From positions 1 to 10,655 of the forward strand of contig CAMPJI010000077.1 of NCBI GenBank assembly GCA_946886865.1: a stretch of 10,655 nt of DNA. The letters run 5' to 3'. The position numbers were made by a program, and so were the translations under genes. The notes beneath the pieces are model-generated. The model was not told the DNA's origin. It was given only the letters and a program-made list of their open reading frames with translations, and ran no database searches. The DNA comes from an uncultured Lysobacterales bacterium. GTDB lineage: Bacteria > Pseudomonadota > Gammaproteobacteria > Xanthomonadales > Xanthomonadaceae. Positions within the stretch are counted from its first letter, which is position 1. Every line of letters begins with the position of its first letter. Positions 6,226 through 10,655 of the stretch are shown here, one piece after another.

Positions 6226-7350
6226 TCAGGGCAGCGCGTCGGTCCGGCGCAGGCGCGCGACGACATCGGCCGCCACCGCCTCGGGCGTACGGCCGGCGAT
6301 CGGGAGATGCCCGCTGTTCTCGCCACTGGGGGCCCATTGGCCCGTATCGGTGCCGTCGAACAATCCCAGTGTGGGCGCGCCCGCCGCATCGGCCAGGTGC
6401 ATCACCCCGCAGTCGGCGCTCAGGTGCAGTGCCAGGGCCTGCTGCACGGCCGCCAGGGTGCGGATGTCGCTGGAGAAGACCGTCGGGTAACGGTCGCCGA
6501 GCATCGACCGCCCGAACGCAGGCAACAGTTCGACGATCGCGTAGTCGGCGCAGGCCGGCTCCAGCACGCGCAGGAACCGGGTCCACCAGTCCAGCGGCAG
6601 GCACTTGGCGCCCGTGGCGTTGGCGAAGACGCCGATCACCGGCAGCGGGGCGGCATCGGTCGCCACGACATGGGCCTGCGGACTGTGCGCCAGCACCGCG
6701 GCCAGCCGTCGCCGCCCGGCCTCGCGCTCGGCCTCCGACAACCGCAGGCGCGGGCCCGGATAGCGGCCGTAGTCGGCGTCCCGGCGCGCCCGGCGCAGCA
6801 GGTAGACGGGGAGGGCGCCCACGCCGCGCGGCGAGGCAGGCACCTCGACTTCATGGCGCACGCGGGCGCGTTTGGCAGGCCCGACGAACCCGAGCGAGTG
6901 GCGCGGACGCACGAGGTTCACCAGCGCGCGGCCGGTCTGCGAGCGCACGTCCACGTCGATCGCCAGGTCGTAGCGCGCGCGACGCATCGCGCGGATCGCG
7001 CGCAGCAGGCGGAGCGGCTCGCGGAACCCGTGGCGCGGCAGCACGTAGACGGTGCCGACGCCGGGGTAGCCGGCAAACACCGCCGCGCCGACCGGGCTGC
7101 GCGTGACCACGTCGACTTCGGCGCCCGGGTAAGCGGTCTCCAGCTCGCGCAGCAGGGGCGTCACCAGCAGCGTGTTGCCCAGCGTGTGGCTGACCTTCAC
7201 CACGAGGATGCGGTGGATGCCGGCCAGCGGCAGGGGGCCGTCGCCGGCTTCGGCGGGGCGCGGGAGCAGGCGGTGCAGCAGGCCACGCGACATCCGGCGG
7301 CGCCATTGGTGGACGGTGCGGGACAACGTCAGGGGCGGGGTGTCGGCCAT
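6226..7350 (-). CDS. Glycosyltransferase family 9 protein (ADP-heptose:LPS heptosyltransferase-like)
   Basis: A 374-residue GT-B fold glycosyltransferase. RILVVKVSHTLGNTLLVTP (47-65) is the N-terminal nucleotide-fold motif of the heptosyltransferase family, with YPGAEVDVVTR (74-84) after it. The C-terminal donor-binding half shows FANATGAKCLPLDWW (242-256) and the hallmark SADCGVMHLADAAGAPTLGLFDG (from 311), close to the family pattern SDTGPMHLAAALG. Members transfer heptose or other sugars from nucleotide donors to lipopolysaccharide core at the cytoplasmic face of the inner membrane. No other LPS gene is adjacent, so the acceptor cannot be named. The frame stays open to 7530, but the extra 60 residues are Pro/Arg-rich and look non-coding; ATG 7350 (MADTPP) is chosen, with ATG 7293 (MSRGLL) as an alternative. 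Neither has a clear ribosome site. Transcribed divergently from the amidohydrolase operon. Confidence 0.87.
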   Translation of the reverse strand: MADTPPLTLSRTVHQWRRRMSRGLLHRLLPRPAEAGDGPLPLAGIHRILVVKVSHTLGNTLLVTPLLRELETAYPGAEVDVVTRSPVGAAVFAGYPGVGTVYVLPRHGFREPLRLLRAIRAMRRARYDLAIDVDVRSQTGRALVNLVRPRHSLGFVGPAKRARVRHEVEVPASPRGVGALPVYLLRRARRDADYGRYPGPRLRLSEAEREAGRRRLAAVLAHSPQAHVVATDAAPLPVIGVFANATGAKCLPLDWWTRFLRVLEPACADYAIVELLPAFGRSMLGDRYPTVFSSDIRTLAAVQQALALHLSADCGVMHLADAAGAPTLGLFDGTDTGQWAPSGENSGHLPIAGRTPEAVAADVVARLRRTDALP

Positions 7351-7545
7351 GGAGGAGATGCGCGGGGGCGGAGCCGGCGGATTCTGCCACGGGCCCCCGG
7401 GAGGCGCCGTCCGGCGATGCCGTCGCGACGGAAGGGGCTGAATCCACTGTTCAGCACGCGCGGGCGCTGTCACGCGCAGCTGATCCGGCCGATGTGAGGA
7501 TCGGCGCTCATTCGAAGTCGCCGCCTCCACGGGCGGATCGAGCGC
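7351..7545. promoter_or_regulatory. Divergent intergenic region, likely holding two promoters
   Basis: The 195 bases separate the leftward glycosyltransferase gene from the rightward amidohydrolase operon, so at least one promoter for each direction is expected here. I see no convincing sigma-70 hexamers in this GC-rich stretch. A short hairpin CCGAT/ATCGG (7489-7493 and 7500-7504) and repeated CACGCGC heptamers (7455-7461 and 7471-7477) are the only structures noticed, and both are weak. Confidence 0.35.
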
Positions 7546-8415
7546 ATGACCTCATCAGCTGTCGTTCCAGATGTTTCCTCCTCTCCCGCCTCATCCAGTG
7601 CGCCGCCCCTTCACCGCGTCCCCGGCCTGGTGGCCGAATGCCGCGAGTGGGAGCTGACCCTCGGCGACGGCCCGGTCATCGCGGCAGCCGTCCATGACGG
7701 CCATGCCATGCGGTCCGCCTTGCAGCCGTATCTCGCCATCGACGAGGCAACGCGCCGACGCGACGAAGACCCGCTCACCGGTGTGTTGACCTCGGTCGGC
7801 GATGTGCAACTGCGGGTCCGGGCCTCCCGGTTTGAGGCCGACCTCAACCGGCCGCGCGAACTGGCGATTTCCCCCGATCCAGCCAATACCTGGGGTATCC
7901 GGGTCTGGGACGAAAGCCTGCCGGACACGGAGATCGAACGTTCGCTGGCTTACCACGACCGCTTCTACGCGATGGTGCGCCGCGTGATGGACGCGGCGAT
8001 CGACCGCTTCGGCCAGGTGCTGGTGCTGGACATCCACAGCTATAACCACCGTCGTGACGGTGCCGAGGCCGAGCCCGCGGATGTCGAGGGCAACCCCGAG
8101 ATCGACCTGGGCGTCACCACGCTGGACCACGGCCGCCACGGCCGGTTGCTCGAGCGCTTCACCGAAGCCCTGCGGTCCGTGCCGCTGCAAGGGCGCACGC
8201 CCGACGTGCGCAACAACGTGCGCTACGACGGCGGTGGGCATTTCCCGGAGTGGTTGTATGCGACGTACGGCGACGCCGTGTGCGCGATCTCGCTGGAGTA
8301 CAAGAAGGTGTTCATGGACGAATGGAGCGGCCAGGCCGACATCGGCGCGCTCTATGACCTGCGCGACGGGCTGCGGGCCGCGGTCGCGGCGGCGCGGACG
8401 GAGCTGTCGGCATGA
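7546..8415 (+). CDS. N-formylglutamate amidohydrolase family protein
   Basis: A 289-residue predicted metal-dependent amidohydrolase related to N-formylglutamate deformylase (HutG type). Family landmarks are HDGH (50-53) as the first metal-ligand segment, SRFEADLNRPRE (94-105), DIHSYNHRR (162-170) and ISLEYKK (248-254) with a conserved Glu. Classical members hydrolyse N-formyl-L-glutamate to glutamate and formate in histidine degradation, but no hut gene is nearby and the next two genes point elsewhere, so the real substrate is probably a different N-acyl or peptide-like amide. The first 25 residues are Ser/Pro-rich and not conserved. ATG 7546 is the first suitable start after the divergent promoter region, with only a weak GAG before it. 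The stop overlaps the next start codon (ATGA), so translation is coupled. Confidence 0.86.
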   Translation: MTSSAVVPDVSSSPASSSAPPLHRVPGLVAECREWELTLGDGPVIAAAVHDGHAMRSALQPYLAIDEATRRRDEDPLTGVLTSVGDVQLRVRASRFEADLNRPRELAISPDPANTWGIRVWDESLPDTEIERSLAYHDRFYAMVRRVMDAAIDRFGQVLVLDIHSYNHRRDGAEAEPADVEGNPEIDLGVTTLDHGRHGRLLERFTEALRSVPLQGRTPDVRNNVRYDGGGHFPEWLYATYGDAVCAISLEYKKVFMDEWSGQADIGALYDLRDGLRAAVAAARTELSA

Positions 8416-9614
8416 CCGCCACGGCGCAGTCTCAGGGTGGAATGCGGCCCTTGCCGCCGATTGCCGCGAAGGTCGACCGTGCGCTCGTGGACCTGGACGC
8501 GAAGGTCGACTGGCTGACCGCGCTGTCGCCGATCCACAACGACGCGCTGTGGGATGCCTTCGAGGCCAGTGGCCGCCGGCACGTGCCGCCGCTGGAGTAC
8601 CACCCGTTGGGCACCGACCTCCATGACGCCCGCGAAGCGCTCCTGGCCTTGCCGGTGGAGGACATCGAGTCGCCCCTGCTGCAGGGCCTGCTGGCCGAGA
8701 AGCAGCGCGAACTGGACCGCCAGATCGAGCTGGTCCGCCTGCGCGGCACCGACGGCTTCGTCAACGCGAGCATCGACCTGTTCGGCGGCGTCGAGCCGGG
8801 GCTCAAGTCGGTGGCCCGCGAGATACTGGAGACCACCGAATGTGCGCCGCCCCTGGAGCACGATGCCGGCATCGACGAGGTGCTGGCCGCGGTGCATGAC
8901 GACCTGGCGTGGTACCGCGAGCGTGTGCCCGGCTTCAGCGCCGAGGTGGTGGTCGACCCCGACATGAGTTCGCTGATGATGGTGTCGCATGGTCGTCTCT
9001 ACATCGACGACGACATCCGCCTGCCGATGGCGCGCGTGCAGCCGCTGGTGCAGCACGAAGTCGGCACGCACCTGGTCACCCGGCACAACGGCGGGCGGCA
9101 GGCCCTGACGCAGCTGGAGGTCGGCCTGGCGCACTACGACCCGCTGCAGGAAGGCCTGGGCGTGCTGTCGGAATACCTCGCCGGCTTCCTGCCGGCCGAG
9201 CGTCTGCGGGTTCTGGCTGCACGCGTCATCGCCACCGACATGGCCATGCACGGCGAAGGCATTCCCGCCATTTTCGCCGCGCTGCACGACGGCCATGGCC
9301 TGCCGACCGAAGACGCATTCGACATTGCCGTGCGCGCGCTGCGCGGGGGTGGCCTGACCAAGGACGCGGTCTACCTGCGCGGCCTGCGTGAGTTGCTGGA
9401 GTACCTGCACGAGGGCGGCGCGTTCGAACCGCTGTTTGCCGGCAAGTTCGCGCTGTCGCACCTGGTGGTGCTGGAGCAGCTCGTGGAGGAGGGCTGGGTC
9501 ACGCCGCCGGAACTCATGCCGCGTTACTGGTCGGCCCCCACCACCGACGACCGCCTGGCCCACTGCCGGAGCATCCCCGTATCCCGTCTCTTCCACAAGG
9601 AACCGATTCAATGA
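8412..9614 (+). CDS. DUF1704 / QEGLA-motif metallopeptidase-like protein
   Basis: A 400-residue protein of the TIGR02421/DUF1704 family, often annotated as flavohemoglobin expression-modulating QEGLA motif protein. HEVGTH (215-220) is a zinc-binding HExxxH motif with His215, catalytic Glu216 and His220; the third ligand is probably Glu247 or Glu254 in the QEGLGVLSEYL segment (246-256). The signature reads QEGLG here rather than QEGLA. The animal member MATCAP is a tubulin detyrosinase, so a peptidase or amidase role is plausible; the flavohemoglobin label is not supported by anything in this window. The N-terminal half (about 15-180) holds the usual helical region of the family, including FVNASIDLFGGVEP (116-129). 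No signal peptide is seen, so it should be cytosolic. Both its ends overlap neighbours by ATGA, strong evidence for a functional unit. Confidence 0.92.
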   Translation: MTATAQSQGGMRPLPPIAAKVDRALVDLDAKVDWLTALSPIHNDALWDAFEASGRRHVPPLEYHPLGTDLHDAREALLALPVEDIESPLLQGLLAEKQRELDRQIELVRLRGTDGFVNASIDLFGGVEPGLKSVAREILETTECAPPLEHDAGIDEVLAAVHDDLAWYRERVPGFSAEVVVDPDMSSLMMVSHGRLYIDDDIRLPMARVQPLVQHEVGTHLVTRHNGGRQALTQLEVGLAHYDPLQEGLGVLSEYLAGFLPAERLRVLAARVIATDMAMHGEGIPAIFAALHDGHGLPTEDAFDIAVRALRGGGLTKDAVYLRGLRELLEYLHEGGAFEPLFAGKFALSHLVVLEQLVEEGWVTPPELMPRYWSAPTTDDRLAHCRSIPVSRLFHKEPIQ

Positions 9615-10655
9615 CGTCGAAGTCGACCACCGCGCGCAACAAGCCCGCTTCGAAGAAAACGCCCGCCAGGAAGACGCCCCGTCGCGCCTCCGGCAAAGGG
9701 GCGCGCCAGGCGCGCGACGACGCGTCCGCGCCGATGCGGCTGGGCTTCGTGGTCAACGACGTCGCCACGGAGAAGAACAACTACACCACCATCCGCCTCG
9801 CGCGTACGGCGGCCAACCGCGGCCACGAGGTGAGCCTGATCGGACTGGGCGACTTCATCTACGACGCCGGCGGTACGATCTGCGCGCACGCGCACCGGCC
9901 CGCCAAGTCCCGGTACAAGGACGACGATGCGTTCCTGGCGGACATCCAGGGGGACAACGCCACCGTCGAGCGCATTTCCGTCGAGGACCTGGACGTGCTG
10001 ATGCTGCGTTCGGACCCGGCCGAAGAAATCAACGACCGCCCGTGGGCCCCCAACAGCGGACTGCTGTTTGCGCAGCTGGCAGCCGCCAAGCAGGTCATCG
10101 TGCTCAACGACCCGATGCACCTGACGGATGCATCGAACAAGACCTATTTCCAGCATTTCCCCGAGGAGGTGCGTCCGATCACGTGCATCAGCATGCACGC
10201 CGACGAGATCAAGGCTTTCATCAAGGAGCAGGGCGGCAGCGCGGTGATCAAGCCGCTGCAGGGCTCGGGCGGGCAGAGCGTGTTCGTGGTGACGCCCGAC
10301 AGCGGCGCCAACCTCAACCAGATGATCGAAGCGGTCACCCGCGACGGCTACGCGATCGCGCAGGAGTACCTGCCGGAAGCCGCCAAGGGCGACCTGCGGC
10401 TGCTCACGCTCAACGGCCGACCGCTGCAGGTCGACGGCCATTACGCCTGCTTCCGCCGTTACAACGACTCCGGCGATGCGCGCAGCAACATCACCGCCGG
10501 CGGCAAGATCGAGATGGCGGTGCCGGACGAGGACGCGCTGCGGCTGGCGGAAATCGTGGGCCCGAAGCTGATGCGCGACGGCATGTACCTGGCCGGCCTG
10601 GACATCGTTGGCGACAAGATGATGGAGATCAACGTCGATACCCCCGGCGGCATCA
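9611..10655 (+). CDS. Glutathione synthetase-like ATP-grasp ligase (3' end beyond window)
   Basis: The first 348 residues of an ATP-grasp amide ligase; the frame is open at the right edge. Residues 42-160 resemble the GshB N-terminal domain (MRLGFVVND, then DVLMLRSDP at 128-136). ATP-grasp elements are VIKPLQGSGGQSVFVV (212-227) with the ATP-binding Lys214, QEYLP (251-255), GDLRLL (260-265), the RSNITAGG segment (291-298), and the Mg-binding GLDIVGD and EINVDTPGG (329-335, 339-347). Glutathione synthetase joins glycine to gamma-glutamylcysteine using ATP, but the 140-200 region differs from housekeeping GshB and the context is unusual, so another amide product is likely; no gene symbol is given. 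Residues 2-38 form a Lys/Arg/Ala/Thr-rich tail with KTPARK-like repeats absent from E. coli GshB. ATG 9611 is supported by ATGA overlap with the preceding gene; ATG 9734 would remove the tail. Confidence 0.88.
   Translation, partial: MTSKSTTARNKPASKKTPARKTPRRASGKGARQARDDASAPMRLGFVVNDVATEKNNYTTIRLARTAANRGHEVSLIGLGDFIYDAGGTICAHAHRPAKSRYKDDDAFLADIQGDNATVERISVEDLDVLMLRSDPAEEINDRPWAPNSGLLFAQLAAAKQVIVLNDPMHLTDASNKTYFQHFPEEVRPITCISMHADEIKAFIKEQGGSAVIKPLQGSGGQSVFVVTPDSGANLNQMIEAVTRDGYAIAQEYLPEAAKGDLRLLTLNGRPLQVDGHYACFRRYNDSGDARSNITAGGKIEMAVPDEDALRLAEIVGPKLMRDGMYLAGLDIVGDKMMEINVDTPGGI

Noticed and set aside
6145..7497. A 450-codon open frame on the plus strand
   Set aside because: Antisense to the glycosyltransferase gene, which carries the recognisable GT9 motifs.
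7351..7530. N-terminal extension of the glycosyltransferase to 7530
   Set aside because: The 60 extra residues are Pro/Arg-rich with no family similarity and would consume the divergent promoter region.
7546..8415. Assignment of the amidohydrolase to histidine degradation as hutG
   Set aside because: No histidine-utilisation gene is nearby and the gene is translationally coupled to a DUF1704 gene and an ATP-grasp ligase, so the symbol would mislead.
8352..9611. A 419-codon open frame on the minus strand
   Set aside because: Mirror of the DUF1704 gene; Gln/His/Val-rich and featureless, as expected for the complement of a GC-rich gene.
9608..10441. A 277-codon open frame on the minus strand
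   Set aside because: Mirror of the ATP-grasp ligase, whose plus-strand frame is continuous to the window edge with clear catalytic motifs.

Overview
The window is gene-dense, GC-rich (roughly 70% by eye) bacterial chromosome. Protein families and wording of conserved motifs best fit a gammaproteobacterium of the Xanthomonadaceae/Lysobacteraceae type (Lysobacter or Luteimonas-like). That placement is inference from composition and remembered family resemblance, not from a marker gene. I see no tRNA, rRNA, CRISPR array, insertion sequence or phage gene, and no gap longer than about 200 bases without a gene.

Layout. (1) 152-820 (+): an FMN-dependent nitroreductase-fold enzyme of the iodotyrosine deiodinase type. 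(2) 937-3678 (+): a two-gene DNA-repair-like cassette. It holds a radical SAM protein with a C-terminal helix-hairpin-helix, followed 30 bases later by a fusion of a DUF4130-type domain to a UdgX-type uracil-DNA glycosylase. (3) 3723-4166 (+): a zinc-ribbon thioredoxin (TrxC type). (4) 4151-6094 (-): a DUF4136 lipoprotein followed by a four-helix DUF2254 inner-membrane protein; the last 16 bases converge on and overlap trxC. (5) 6226-7350 (-): a family 9 glycosyltransferase (heptosyltransferase-like). (6) 7546 to the right edge (+): a translationally coupled three-gene operon. It encodes an N-formylglutamate amidohydrolase-like enzyme, a DUF1704/QEGLA-motif metallopeptidase-like protein and a glutathione synthetase-like ATP-grasp ligase, which runs off the window. 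Both internal junctions are ATGA stop/start overlaps.

How the genes work together. The radical SAM and UdgX genes very probably act together on damaged or modified DNA. The UdgX part carries the KRRLH loop whose histidine forms a covalent bond to the abasic sugar after uracil excision in characterised UdgX, while the chemistry of the radical SAM partner is not known to me. The most interesting locus is the right-hand operon. It pairs a glutathione-synthetase-fold amide ligase with a DUF1704 protein, the family that includes the animal tubulin detyrosinase MATCAP, plus an amidohydrolase. This looks like an uncharacterised small-molecule or peptide amide-bond making and breaking pathway. The remaining genes look like ordinary housekeeping, envelope and redox functions.
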